Assembly (NCBI GenBank): GCA_963751695.1
Contig: CAVVVP010000005.1
Span: 1-64,000 of the forward strand
DNA: 64,000 nucleotides
DNA from: SZUA-22 sp963751695
GTDB taxonomy: Bacteria; Bacteroidota; Ignavibacteria; Ignavibacteriales; Melioribacteraceae
Direction of reading: 5' to 3'
Within the stretch, counting starts at the first letter, position 1. Every line of letters begins with the position of its first letter. A program made the translations under genes and the position numbers. Below the pieces are notes generated by a model, which saw nothing but the letters and a program-made list of their open reading frames with translations, had not been told where the DNA came from and searched no databases. Shown piece after piece: positions 44,329 to 54,622 of the stretch.

Positions 44329-47039
44329 TTATACAATACTAAATTCCCTAGCTTTTTCAATAGCACTGATTCTGGATGAAACATTGAGTTTTTGAAAAAT
44401 AATATAGACATGTTTTTTAACAGTGAGGGGTGATAAGAATAATCTTTCCGCAATTTCTCGATTTTTTAATCCTTCCGATAGCAGTTTAATAACTTCAGTT
44501 TCACGGACACTAACAATTCAATATATTGAAGATGTTTTAGGCAGATTTGATTAGAAATGTTGTCAATTTTTGGAAATTCGCAATCATCGGTCTTTTACAA
44601 TCAGCTAATATTGTATTTCTAAATTGATCAGTAATTTCGGAGTCGTTAATTTTGTTAAGAATGGTAATAATTTCATTTCCAGCTTCAATATAGGGCAGCA
44701 TACATCCTTCTTGATGAGTCATTTTAATAGCCTCAGTTAACAAAGTTATTGCAGTTTCAGATTCTTTCTTTCTTTCATAAAGAAGGGATTGCAAAACCAA
44801 TACATCTGCCGAGTGGTAAAAAATCTACAAGAATTAACCAATTTTGAAATATCTTTTAACAAGTGAAGTGCTAGTTCATTACTCTCTTCCGAATTTTCAG
44901 CTACTAATATCTTTGCTTTTGTAAGAAGTGGGGCTTCTAGCCAAATGAAGAATGTCGAAGGATCTAAATCTGCTTCATAAGATTTTGCCCATTCTAATGC
45001 TGATGTTTTATCCCCTTGGAATAAAGCAAGCCTAGCAATACAAGACTTTGCGACCAAAATACAATCTGAATCGCCAATGCTATTGGCAAATCGTATCATA
45101 TCCTCTAATACAGTGGTTGATTTATCATACTCTTTTATCTGTTGAAGTGAAAGAATTCGTCCCACAAATGCGTCCATTGATACTCTTAAATTACCAATGT
45201 TTTTCCTATAATGACTAAATTGAATTGTTCTTCTGCTCTTTTGAAATCATTGAATGAAAGCTGATCCAGGCTTTAAAGTAGTTTGCATATAAAAGCGAGT
45301 GTGAACTATTCATCTTCAATGCTTGCAATTCAATTTGAGAAACAGCATTCTTAGATTTAGATAATTTACCAGTAAGCATATATATATATGCAAGACCTCC
45401 GTAAATCCTTGTAAGGTAGAGTGTATCTGCTTGGATCGGCAATCTCTAAACTCTTGTTAAGCGAAGTAACTGCTATTTCTTCTTGTCCACACATCTGACG
45501 AGCAAGACCTAGAAACAATTCAACTTCACCCTGGATGAAATTCATATTGTGATTTATCTTTGATAGTGATTCTTCAAGAAACTGACGGCTTTTTTCAGCC
45601 TCTCCTTGGAAATAGGAGAAGTACCCTTTGAAGAAATATAATTCTCCAACTAATTCAACATTGCTGCTATCATCTTTCAAAAGGGATTCAATTCGCCCAA
45701 TTAAATCAAATAATTCTAAGCTTTTTGATTGCTCATAATAAATCCAAGCTCTTATTAAAAGTAGAATTGGTCTTTCATTTATTAGATCATGTAGGTATCA
45801 TATCAAGCCAATGACATACAACATTCCAATATCAGGATCTTTGGTTATAATACGATTTCGTTCAATTATTTCAGCAGCGTTTATTGAATCACCGCCGGCA
45901 AGAGAATGTTCAATAGCTTCCTCAATATAATCGTTTTCCTCAAACCATTTACTCGCCTTAAAATAAAACTCATTTATTTCTTTTTCTTTTCTACTCATTT
46001 TTAGAGATTTTTGAAGAAGAGTTTGAAACTCATTATGATATCTATACCATTCACCCTTATCATCTAAAGATATTATAAATAGATTCGAACTATCCAACCA
46101 TTCAATAAAAGTTTTACCAGTTATCAAATTTGTCTTTTCTGTTTTTGTTTGACCTAAAATAGTATCGATTAACTCTGGACAAAATCTATTTAATAGTGAG
46201 GTACACATTAAATACGTTTTAATTTCTGATGATTGTTTTTCCAAAACTTCTTCTAATAAATATTCTGCAACCAGCCCAAAACTACCATGTAATGGTTTTA
46301 ATACTTCTTTCAATTCATCGAGTGTGCTGCCCGAGAGTGCAGCTAACCGTAAGCCTGTAATCCAACCCTCAGTTTTTTCAATGAGGGTTTTTGATAGTGA
46401 ATCGTCTATATCAATATTCAGCATGTTTTTATATAAAACTGGTATCTCATCTAGCACAAATGAGAGATCATTCATGCGAATTTCTTGCATACGATCATAT
46501 GCGCGTAGTTTACTTATATTTAATGGAGGGTCCTTCCTAGTCACTATACATAGATGCATGTTTTCGGGTGGATATTGGAGTAATCCATTTATTATAGAAT
46601 GAATTAAGTTTTCTTCAATCACATGGTAATCATCTAATACAACAATGAATTCTTCCTCTATAGAATCTAATTCGTTAACTAATGTGTGTGCAATTACTTG
46701 TATAGAGGGTAAATCTACAGAAACTAAATATTCCTGTGTTTGCTTAATCTTCCCCTTAAATATTTTATCTATGGACTCCACTAGATACTGTAAAAATATC
46801 GTTAGATCATCATCATTTTTCTCCAGAGATATCCATATGGATTTTACTTTAAGATCATTTAACCAATAACTTGCTAGTTGACTTTTTCCATACCCTGCAG
46901 GAGCAACAATTGTAGTTAAAATTTTCTTTCGATAGTTCTTATTTAAATTTTCGATTATATGAGTTCGTGGAACACAATCACTAATGATCGTTGGAGGATA
47001 TAACTTTGTTTTTCGTAAAACTGATTTTACTTTTTTCAT
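44329..47039 (-). pseudogene. MalT-like LuxR-family regulator, third copy, decayed
   Basis: The N-terminal 413 codons (45798-47039) are intact with TKLYPPTI, Walker A APAGYGKS and Walker B IVVLDDYHVI. After that the TPR-like region is spread over four frames (45366-45680, 45215-45442, 44746-45177, 44537-44800). The LuxR HTH still reads cleanly in yet another stretch (VRETEVIKLLSEGLKNREIAE and LTVKKHVYIIFQKLNV, stop at 44329). At least four indels are needed to join a protein of about 900 aa. The two paralogues nearby are whole, so this looks like real decay. No 82-aa partner gene follows; a PorT-like barrel does. Confidence 0.85.
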
Positions 47040-47255
47040 AAGATATTTAGATTATAACTCTTATTTATAGAAATTTCTTATGCATTAAAAAATTTAAGAT
47101 AAATATAATTAATTTATATACTAGATATAATTAATCTTCTTATAATTGATCAGAATATAAGATAAAGTTAATGTGGTTGTTGAGATTATTTGTTCTGATG
47201 GTATGTCAGAATATTTATTATCACTAGATATACATTCTTTGATCTTAATATCTTA

Positions 47256-48291
47256 TCATGAATCAGGTGACATTTTCTGGTAAGATTTTGATTTCAGTTT
47301 TCTTTTAACTGGGCATTTCTTATCGCAATGTTGGTTAATAACTCCTTCTTCACAACCAATGCTATTATAATTATTTTTATAAGCCCATTCTACTTGATTT
47401 TTTACTTCGCTTTCCATAATGATCTTTTTCCCTTGTGATGGTTTGTTTTTCATTCTCCAGTGGAGAAGCATGACTATGGTTTCACCTTTTGGGATTCCAA
47501 TTTTTTTAAGATTAACAGCCAATCTAAAACAAGCAACTCTCTGATGGAATGTAACCCCTCGATTTAGAATCTTTCTTATGCATATTGGTAATCCATACCT
47601 CGAATTAATAGTTCTCGTAACTGTCTGTTTATGATTCATATCTTCCCGGGTCTTATCAAGATTATTTACTTCAATAATATCATCAATTTCTTGAGCTGTG
47701 TTCTTCTTAATACTTTCTAGGAACTCCCATTGGTCTTCATATGGTGTAAGATCATTGGAGTTGAGGAAGACAGTTTTTCCTTCTGGAATAAGTTTTCCGA
47801 AAAGAGGTGAATTGATAAAATTTCCATATGCATTATGACCATCAAGTGCATCTTGTTTAGGGAAGATCTCTGTCTCAGATGATTCTATTTCATCTAGGAT
47901 ATTTTTTAGAACAATTCTTAACTTTCGTGATGATACTCTCGCTATCCAGAAAAAACAGCCAAACATGATATCCTTTTGATTTACTTTTTTCTAAATAGGC
48001 TGATAAACCATAATGGTCGGCTTTTTTGATAAACAAAACCGGAAATTCCGGATTGTGATAATCAAAATCAACTATACCAACTTTTGTCATATCGACTACA
48101 AGTGGATAAAATCCAAAAGGATTTTCGCCGCTTAAATGATTTCTAATAACCTCTCTAGTTACTTTTCGTTTTATCTGTATATGCTTCCCAGATTCCGGAT
48201 TATAGGATCCATAAACATGACTTAATCCTTGAAATAGAGATGCAAATAGCTCAACTTGTCGTTTAGTTATTATGTCTTTCTCGGATTTCAT
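47256..48291 (-). pseudogene. Archaeo-eukaryotic-type primase (TOTE-like AEP), one frameshift
   Basis: From the ATG at 48291, LFQGLSHVYGSYNPESGKH is followed by GFYPLVVDMTKVGIVDFDYHNPEF, whose DFD carries the catalytic acidic motif, and by KGYHVWLFF, which carries the conserved histidine. The frame then ends, and the continuation VSSRKLRIVLKNILDEIE, EIFPKQDALDGHNAYGNFINSPLFG and PYEDQWEFL lies one base out (shift at about 47945). These blocks match the primase-polymerase domain of TOTE-type conflict systems. The C-terminal ~120 residues have CEEGVINQHCDKKC, perhaps a metal or Fe-S site as in PriL. Joined, the protein would be about 345 aa. It should prime DNA synthesis for the element that also encodes the Orc1/Cdc6-like protein at 60210. 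Confidence 0.8.
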
Positions 48292-48330
48292 TTTTATTAT
48301 TACTCTTTTAATTATCTGTGGTTGATGACT

Positions 48331-48807
48331 CTAAATCGTTTCATACTTTGAACGATTTAGAATTTTTGAGGTAATTCCATTTGCTGACCGAATAAGTTCA
48401 ATTATCTCTTTTATATGTGGGACTAACAGAGCTGGTTTAATATTTCTTAAATCATCAGATAAATATTCGCTATGAGTGTGCATTATTTTATTTAGAATAG
48501 CCTTTCTTTCTTCCCAGCATAAAGAGTTAAAAGAAATCTCCACAATGATGTCAATGTATTTTTTTTGTTCTGAATGTTTGAGATTTTCACATATGTTTTC
48601 CAATATCGAAGAAATCCCAGCCACATCATAATCATAGAGAGCTCCTTCATAACCATTAGCATCTCCTGTATTGTAGTATTTTTCAAGAAAAAGAATTTCA
48701 GAGTAAATATGTTTCGATTCTATGTTTAGATAGATTCCATTGTTTCTTAACAGCTGGATAAATATGCATATAATTGATCTAAGATCTTTTGATTCAGATT
48801 CCGTCAT
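48331..48807 (-). CDS. Stand-alone copy of the element's helical domain (158 aa)
   Basis: An all-helical, soluble protein with no recognised family. Its C-terminal half aligns by eye with the ends of the large protein at 52764 and the protein at 52174: GISSILENICENLK corresponds to GGLRKILDSICEYIK, and DDLRNIKPALLVPHIKEII to PDLRDLNPEQYVENYIEIL. It is therefore one of about five copies of one domain in this element. No strong ribosome site is seen before the ATG at 48807. Upstream the frame stays open for 18 more codons without an ATG. It lies between the translocase and primase genes and is probably part of their operon. Confidence 0.6.
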   Translation of the reverse strand: MTESESKDLRSIICIFIQLLRNNGIYLNIESKHIYSEILFLEKYYNTGDANGYEGALYDYDVAGISSILENICENLKHSEQKKYIDIIVEISFNSLCWEERKAILNKIMHTHSEYLSDDLRNIKPALLVPHIKEIIELIRSANGITSKILNRSKYETI

Positions 48808-48891
48808 CCATTCTATAAGATCATTCCTAGCGGAATCTATCGGTCGTTCGATCTCTCTTGCATTATATTTTCATCCAATAGTTCAAAAATA

Positions 48892-50505
48892 TTATGCAAA
48901 TTCATCGAATTTGAATTCTTCATATTCATCATATTTGTCGTTTCCCATTACTAAATCTTCTATGCGTTCCCCACCTAGTTTTATCAGCCTATTTTGAATA
49001 TTTCTTTTAACTTCCTTTTTACCTCTGTAATACTTTCTGTGAGAATTCTCAATAATCTTTGATCTGTAACTTCGACGTGGTATCGTTAGTGGAGGTGGGG
49101 TATTCATTTTGACGATCTCTGTTCCTATTCTGGCAATTGCTTCTCCAGTCTTTAAGGTTGAGATATCAGTAGCATCTACTTTACCTTGTAGGTCTTTACT
49201 TAAATATCTCGCATCACTTAAATCGATATTGAAAATGATAGTTGTTCCCATGCTAAGGATTGCGTCCCTTTGGCTTGTGGTAAATTGATTTAGATATTGA
49301 TGTGCTAGTGTTAAATTTATTCCAAATTTTCTTGATTCGATTATCATTTCCTCTAGAGTATCGGTTGTTATTATATGCGCTTCATCACAATAAATATTGA
49401 AAGGTTTTCGTTTCACAATATCTTCTTTGCTTCTTGCCAGCGAATGGTTATGGAGAAATGATAATAAGTAAGAGCCTAATATACTTCTTGATTCTGATCC
49501 AATATTCGACAGATCAATTAGAATTATTTTCCCTTTATTCATTATCTCTTGAAAATCAATTAGGTTATCTGATTGTGTAAGCATCAATGAAATGTTCTTA
49601 TCAACGCTTAAAAGTTTGCTTAACTTGTGGTGAGTTGGGGCAAAGTCATCTCTTCTATACCCATTAAAATCTTTACTCCAAAACCTTTTTGACACCTCAT
49701 TATCAATGACTGATTGAATTAGCTTAATTAGGTATGCTTTTTCTTCACTCTTTTTTTGTGATTGTTCAAATAGAACAAGTAGGTCATAGAAGGAAGAATC
49801 ATCAATATGGAGAAGACCATTAATTCCGTTTCTTAAGAGATGTTCAAGCCTATCTCCCCAAGCGTTTCCCTTAATGAAACTTTTAAATGAATTAACCAGA
49901 TTATCTGCTGTTCTTCCGATGTCTTGATTTGGAATTCTTTTGAGTGGATTCCATATTGGGATCCATTCTTGATCTCCAAAGTCAAGGTATATAGTTGATT
50001 CTACTCTCCATGCTGGGATCAAGTGTAGAAGTCTTTTTACTGTATCTCCATGTGGATCTATAACTGCAACTCCATTCTCTGTCTCTATATCTTGCATTAT
50101 CATATTTTCCATTGCAGTACTTTTCCCAGAACCAGACCTTCCTATAATATGTGTACTGGTCTTTCTAACTGCATTATTTATATGAACTGGTTTCTTTGTC
50201 CCAGCATATACGGTCTCACCTATTTTAATTCCACCAGAATCTATTGAATGATCTGAGATTGATCTATTCTTAATGATATTGAGTGGTATACTTCTATTAC
50301 GGAATGGCTCTATTGAAGGGATATGAACCATTCCAGACAATTCAGAGGAATTGAGTAGAAATCCGGGTCTATAATTCTGACAATTATTAAGCATTTGGTT
50401 AATGTCAGAATTAGAAAATATTTCTAAATAATCCTTTTCTGTTACAAACTGTAATGGTCTTCCACCGTGTTGCAAAAGATTTAACAAATGAACTGATGGC
50501 TTCAA
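48892..50505 (-). CDS. TraD/HerA-like DNA-translocating ATPase, C-terminal ATPase part
   Basis: This part holds the whole motor domain. It contains FLLNSSELSGMVHIPS (the family's 'LN-EL' strand), THIIGRSGSGKST (Walker A), GVAVIDPHGD, a motif typical of type IV coupling and HerA-type ATPases, IYLDFGDQEWIPIWNPL, then FNIYCDEAHIITTD (Walker B) and INLTLAHQYLNQF. Such ATPases drive DNA through a membrane pore or along DNA during conjugation or segregation. There is no ATG: the frame begins at a TTG, and it is in the same reading frame as the protein ending at 50518, separated only by one TGA. The two are best seen as one interrupted gene of about 817 codons. Confidence 0.85.
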   Translation of the reverse strand: MKPSVHLLNLLQHGGRPLQFVTEKDYLEIFSNSDINQMLNNCQNYRPGFLLNSSELSGMVHIPSIEPFRNRSIPLNIIKNRSISDHSIDSGGIKIGETVYAGTKKPVHINNAVRKTSTHIIGRSGSGKSTAMENMIMQDIETENGVAVIDPHGDTVKRLLHLIPAWRVESTIYLDFGDQEWIPIWNPLKRIPNQDIGRTADNLVNSFKSFIKGNAWGDRLEHLLRNGINGLLHIDDSSFYDLLVLFEQSQKKSEEKAYLIKLIQSVIDNEVSKRFWSKDFNGYRRDDFAPTHHKLSKLLSVDKNISLMLTQSDNLIDFQEIMNKGKIILIDLSNIGSESRSILGSYLLSFLHNHSLARSKEDIVKRKPFNIYCDEAHIITTDTLEEMIIESRKFGINLTLAHQYLNQFTTSQRDAILSMGTTIIFNIDLSDARYLSKDLQGKVDATDISTLKTGEAIARIGTEIVKMNTPPPLTIPRRSYRSKIIENSHRKYYRGKKEVKRNIQNRLIKLGGERIEDLVMGNDKYDEYEEFKFDEFA

Positions 50506-50517
50506 ATCATATTGGCT

Positions 50518-51345
50518 TCATTCTGTCATCACCCCAGTTCTTAGTGCAACGGAGAAAAATGGTTTGTCATTGTGAGCTTTGGATTCAACTTCACTAGCCA
50601 TATGACGAATATCACCAGATGGCACTTGTTGTTTTACTCTAAGTGATGATCGAGTGTCATTTATTGTTTTAGATAAAAACTCAAGGTCTGTAAGTATTTC
50701 TACATTTTGGTGCCAGTTATTTCTAACTGGCTCAAAAAGTACTTGGACAAATCCTACTGATTCAGAATTTATTTTTGATAGTGCTAATATGAATGGTTCA
50801 AATGGAGATGTAGCCAGCTCATGAGCCCTGGTCAATAAATGATGGTATGGGGGAACCGGGAAATAATCCCTGAAAAATATATTAGAATACTGGAATCGTT
50901 TATTTTTGCTTATCGTAAGTTCATTATCATTATACTCTCCGTAAAAAGCAACTTGTAATGAATCAGCATCTTCTATGAAGACATGAAATTTAAGATTTAT
51001 CTCCTCTGAATTCCCAGAAATCTGAAACGAGATACGATTGTTTATTTTGCTTAGGATTTTAATGAATCGTTCTGCTCTAAACCACTTTGGATCATATTCA
51101 TCGGAAATCCAGACATTATAAATCAGGAATTCATTATATAATTTTTTTTGAACAACATTTGAATAAAATGTTGACTTTCGATTTTTCCATTGAGTTGGTT
51201 CAGTGTAAATGGGCTCTAATCTTAGAGGTTCTCTGCTGAGAACCGGTGAACATCCTTTATGAGCTTCATCCTTAATGAATTGTGCTGCAGAAGTAGAAAT
51301 AGAATAAGGCTGACTTCTGGAAACTATTGTTTTTTCTATGGACAT
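50518..51345 (-). CDS. N-terminal part of the TraD/HerA-like ATPase, ending at an in-frame TGA
   Basis: The 275-residue stretch has no membrane segment and no enzymatic motif. It contains a beta-alpha domain with SLQVAFYGEYND, YFPVPPYHHLLTRA, then FVQVLFEPV and an end AHNDKPFFSVALRTGVMTE. In coupling-type ATPases of bacteria and archaea such a domain precedes the motor, with the last strand (FxVxLR) leading into the linker. The TGA at 50518-50520 ends it, and after it the same frame continues as SQYDLKPSVHLLNLL into the ATPase. Either both halves are made separately or the gene is broken. It is preceded by a 149-base non-coding gap that probably holds the promoter. Confidence 0.7.
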   Translation of the reverse strand: MSIEKTIVSRSQPYSISTSAAQFIKDEAHKGCSPVLSREPLRLEPIYTEPTQWKNRKSTFYSNVVQKKLYNEFLIYNVWISDEYDPKWFRAERFIKILSKINNRISFQISGNSEEINLKFHVFIEDADSLQVAFYGEYNDNELTISKNKRFQYSNIFFRDYFPVPPYHHLLTRAHELATSPFEPFILALSKINSESVGFVQVLFEPVRNNWHQNVEILTDLEFLSKTINDTRSSLRVKQQVPSGDIRHMASEVESKAHNDKPFFSVALRTGVMTE

Positions 51346-51494
51346 GTAAGTAGAGTGGTAGTAAAGACATTGTTTTTTCAGTAATACATAAAAATATCTC
51401 TAGTTTTTCAAATAATACATATTCAGTTGAATATTGATTTGATTACTATTTACTGAAGATAATAAACAACATTTTGGTAGGTAATTTTGCAGAT

Positions 51495-52168
51495 TTATTT
51501 AGTCTCTCTTTTCGTAACATTGCGAATCCTATCTAATGCTTTCGGGTGTTCATTAAGAACTTTCTCAAGATATAGATATGTAAAAAACTTAACCTCCATT
51601 TTTACAAACGATTTGGGTAATAAATAACCGTAATTAGAAATGTACTCCCTAGAAATTGAATATTTTTCATTCTGACTCTTATCTTCCAAAAATTCATTCA
51701 CATAATTTAAAATAACTTGTTCTAGTCTATCTTTTGAACCTAACTAACAATTAATCCCAAAATTGCTTTTAAGCCACCGTCAAATCCCTCTTTTATGATA
51801 TCGTTAACATGGTCTGCTGTTTTATACGGGAATCGTTTTTTTCTTTCCCACCCATTTAAAAATCTCCATGCTTCCGGATCTATTGGATCATATTTAAAAC
51901 AATACTTATTCTCAAGAAACCGTATTGTAATTTCATAGAAAATATGATCCTCATTCTCTAAATTTTTAGGAAATTTTTGCGCTGTTCCAAATTCAACTCG
52001 AAAGAGAAACTTCGCCAGCGCCATCCTTATTTCTTTTATGTCTTGGATTGTGTTATCTGGATAATTCCCAATTAAATCCCCTAAGTATTTGTATCCCCTT
52101 TTCCTAAGATTATCCAATTTATTTGTATAGTCCATTTTAATAAATAAATTATCAAGATCCGTCAGCAT
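51495..52168 (-). pseudogene. Element protein of the same helical family, one frameshift
   Basis: The first frame (ATG at 52168, TAGGAG upstream) gives 142 residues ending GFDGGLKAILGLIVS. The continuation LGSKDRLEQVILNYVNEFLEDK lies one base out (shift near 51740) and ends at 51495 with RNVTKRETK. The segment DGGLKAILGLI followed by a long helix fits the DGGxxKILD block of the proteins at 52174 and 52764, so this is a likely divergent member of that family. It starts 5 bases after the stop of the 192-aa gene, so the genes are one operon. Confidence 0.6.
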
Positions 52169-52173
52169 ATTGT

Positions 52174-52752
52174 TTATAATCTCCTAAATATCATTGATTG
52201 GGTTTTATAATGCTCTGAAATTGCTAAAACAAGTTGTTCATAATTGTGAGCATACCTCTCTGGAGTGGCATAATCAATTCCCGGTACTCTTGATCCTATT
52301 TTATTAAATATTTCAAGAATAATTGATACCTTTTCTTTGAAATTACTAGGTTGAATATGTCGATCGAGCACATCCCTGATGTGTCTTTTGACTGACTCTT
52401 CTTTTAATGTATCTGAAATCAAATCCAAAATCTTATACATACCTCCATCAGTTCCATGCTTTCCATCATAATATGCCTTTAAAATATCAGACCCCCTAAT
52501 TTTATACGCGTTCTCAATTATCTCTTTAGCTCTTCCAGTCGCTTCTGACCTAGATAACTTTGCGCTTCTAGCAACGCATTTACTAAAATGATAATTGTAG
52601 TAATCGGCTACCATGTCACCAAATTCATCATCATCTCTCACGGTCATATTCCTATTTTGATAGATGTTTCTTGCTTCATCATGCCTTTTTGTAACATGCT
52701 TAATTATGTACATTTCATCAAGTTCCCCTAGTATAAATTCAAGTACACCCAT
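52174..52752 (-). CDS. Stand-alone copy of the element's helical domain (192 aa)
   Basis: Preceded by AGGAGG and an ATG at 52752. The protein is wholly helical and aligns end to end with the C-terminal ~180 residues of the 549-aa protein encoded just upstream: RHDEARNIY with KLDEARGSY, GKHGTDGGMYKILDLI with LKGIDGGLRKILDSI, and RHIRDVLDRHIQPSNFKEKVSIILEI with KYIRGVIYSTISPLDYSLKKNLIEA. No known domain fits. The pair suggests duplication with loss of the N-terminal Lon-like domain. It may compete with, or bridge, the larger proteins (inference). Confidence 0.7.
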   Translation of the reverse strand: MGVLEFILGELDEMYIIKHVTKRHDEARNIYQNRNMTVRDDDEFGDMVADYYNYHFSKCVARSAKLSRSEATGRAKEIIENAYKIRGSDILKAYYDGKHGTDGGMYKILDLISDTLKEESVKRHIRDVLDRHIQPSNFKEKVSIILEIFNKIGSRVPGIDYATPERYAHNYEQLVLAISEHYKTQSMIFRRL

Positions 52753-52763
52753 TATGTTTCCTC

Positions 52764-54413
52764 CTAGTAAATTCTGAATAATCTATTAATTGATTTTTTT
52801 GCCATTGCATAAGATGTTAAGATTTCAATATAATTCTCGACATATTGCTCCGGATTTAAATCTCTAAGGTCTGGGTCAAGATTTTCCCTCTCACGATTCA
52901 TAATTGCTTCGATTAGATTTTTCTTAAGTGAATAGTCCAGAGGGCTGATTGTAGAATAAATCACACCTCTGATATATTTTTCCTTGTGATCTTTTTTTAT
53001 GTACTCACAAATGCTATCTAATATCTTTCTTAAACCTCCGTCAATACCTTTCAATCCTCTCAATGTGGTTTCCTTTAATTCGTAATCCTCAGGAAATGTT
53101 TGTTTAAGAATATCAATTGACTCAATCCCTAATTGTTCCTCTAGAATTGGTTGTTCTCTTGCGTAAATTTTAGTCAAAATATGTCTATAGTAGGATTGTA
53201 TCTCATCTATGAATTTTTCATTATCTAAACATGAATTCTTCTCAATGACATAACTTCCTCTGGCTTCATCTAACTTTTGTGTAATATTTATATCTATGTA
53301 ATCTGAGTCAATCTTACTCATTAAATAACTAAGGATATCATCTGCATCATCGAAGGATTGTTCATCTTTGTTTTGTGCTACTTTTGTTTCGGTACCATTT
53401 TCTGTATCGGAGTTTATTTTCTGGAAAAGAGCCATATCTTCATAATCATCTTCTTTCGAATATTTGACTAGAGAAAGCCAGAGATCCTTTTCTATTAGAG
53501 GGAATAAAGCATATTCTTTTCTTGAAGAAAACGGAAGTGATTGAACAATATCATTAAGCTTTATACCAAAATTTGAAGGATATTTTTTCTTATTCAGAAA
53601 ATATTTTGCATATAACTTGACCAATGTGTGAGCCTTTTCTACATTTTTGAACTGTAAATTCCTTTTAAGTACATTCCAAAACCTCTTTTTATTGTTTTGA
53701 ACTAAATAGTTTATAATAAATTCAGTTATATTTTTAGGAGAGGGAAATTCTTCAAGTTCATAATATTTTTTCAAGAGGGATGATACTACGATATCTTGAA
53801 TTTGAAGAGTATTTCTAATTAGATCAAATGTATTGCATACCGCAATTAGTTTAATTTTCCTTCTGCAATTGCGTATGGTAGCGTTCACATTTTCAAATTT
53901 ATCTGGATTAAAGTTTATTAAGGAAATATCATTATTAATGCTCGGGTATATTAGAGTTGTGATGGTTTCATCACTGCATGCCGCTTTTAGATTTCTTAAG
54001 AGATTATCATATATTGATATTTCACCTTCCACTGAATTGATACAACCAGTTAAAAGAATGCTTTGATCAATGGGTATACTTAAGGCAGATGATAACATTG
54101 TAATGTAGACCGCTAGATCATATGAATAATCGGAAATCAAATATTTTGATCTAGTTGGATTAGATTCTCGATAATCCCCGATAATGATTTTGAAACTATA
54201 GTATGATTTATTTAGATAAAATAAAATTGATTGAATTTGAGGAAGTAATATTGTTTGTATATGTTCTTCCACTTTTTTGTCGAATAATCCATTACATGAA
54301 ATTTTTGCAGTTGAAAAGTTATTGGATTTTCTAGATCTAATAATTAGAGGAATGAGAATTTTATTGTCTTTATTATCTGTTAGTAACAATCTTGATTTAC
54401 CAACTTTCATCAT
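52764..54413 (-). CDS. Large element protein: Lon-like (S16) domain plus shared helical domain
   Basis: The 549-aa protein has three parts. Residues 1-180 resemble the proteolytic domain of Lon: the strand VEEHIQTILLPQIQ, the serine-bearing loop SDYSYDLAVYITMLSSALSIPIDQSILLTGCINSVEGEI, and the helix DNLLRNLKAACSDE. Ser97 lies where Lon has its catalytic serine, but the lysine position is Leu139, so activity is doubtful. Residues 190-370 are helical (KRFWNVLKRNL, KKKYPSNFGIKLNDIVQSLP). Residues 370-549 are the shared helical domain (GIDGGLRKILDSI, PDLRDLNPEQYVENYIEIL). Its sister at 54623 has the same three parts. Role unknown; it could be a scaffold or regulator of the element. Confidence 0.7.
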   Translation of the reverse strand: MMKVGKSRLLLTDNKDNKILIPLIIRSRKSNNFSTAKISCNGLFDKKVEEHIQTILLPQIQSILFYLNKSYYSFKIIIGDYRESNPTRSKYLISDYSYDLAVYITMLSSALSIPIDQSILLTGCINSVEGEISIYDNLLRNLKAACSDETITTLIYPSINNDISLINFNPDKFENVNATIRNCRRKIKLIAVCNTFDLIRNTLQIQDIVVSSLLKKYYELEEFPSPKNITEFIINYLVQNNKKRFWNVLKRNLQFKNVEKAHTLVKLYAKYFLNKKKYPSNFGIKLNDIVQSLPFSSRKEYALFPLIEKDLWLSLVKYSKEDDYEDMALFQKINSDTENGTETKVAQNKDEQSFDDADDILSYLMSKIDSDYIDINITQKLDEARGSYVIEKNSCLDNEKFIDEIQSYYRHILTKIYAREQPILEEQLGIESIDILKQTFPEDYELKETTLRGLKGIDGGLRKILDSICEYIKKDHKEKYIRGVIYSTISPLDYSLKKNLIEAIMNRERENLDPDLRDLNPEQYVENYIEILTSYAMAKKSINRLFRIY

Positions 54414-54622
54414 AATTCACCTACCTCACAACAGATTAACTAATTATTAGTTGTCCTTTTACTTCGTGTTAATTAAATAGTGGTTAAATATTCGATATTA
54501 TTCCAGATATCAGATTCGAATTGGAAAATTCTTATAAGACATACTATAAACTAGATTGATAAATATGATCTTGCCATTGATAGTGTATTTTAGAACTGAA
54601 TTGAAGGGCAATTGCGGATTGA

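Noticed and set aside
47040..47255. Boundary or attachment site of the element
   Set aside because: The spacer is AT-rich with short repeats of ATATAATTAAT, but I found no matching copy near 61-64 kb, so no att site is claimed.
9997..50520. TGA recoded as an amino acid, because two genes carry in-frame TGA
   Set aside because: TGA is the proper terminal codon of CorA (33736) and of the Orc1/Cdc6-like gene (60210), where reading on would enter other genes. Both in-frame cases lie among other broken genes.
51346..51494. Additional small gene in the gap before the TraD-like gene
   Set aside because: No frame with a start and ribosome site; the stretch is AT-rich and is better read as a promoter region.
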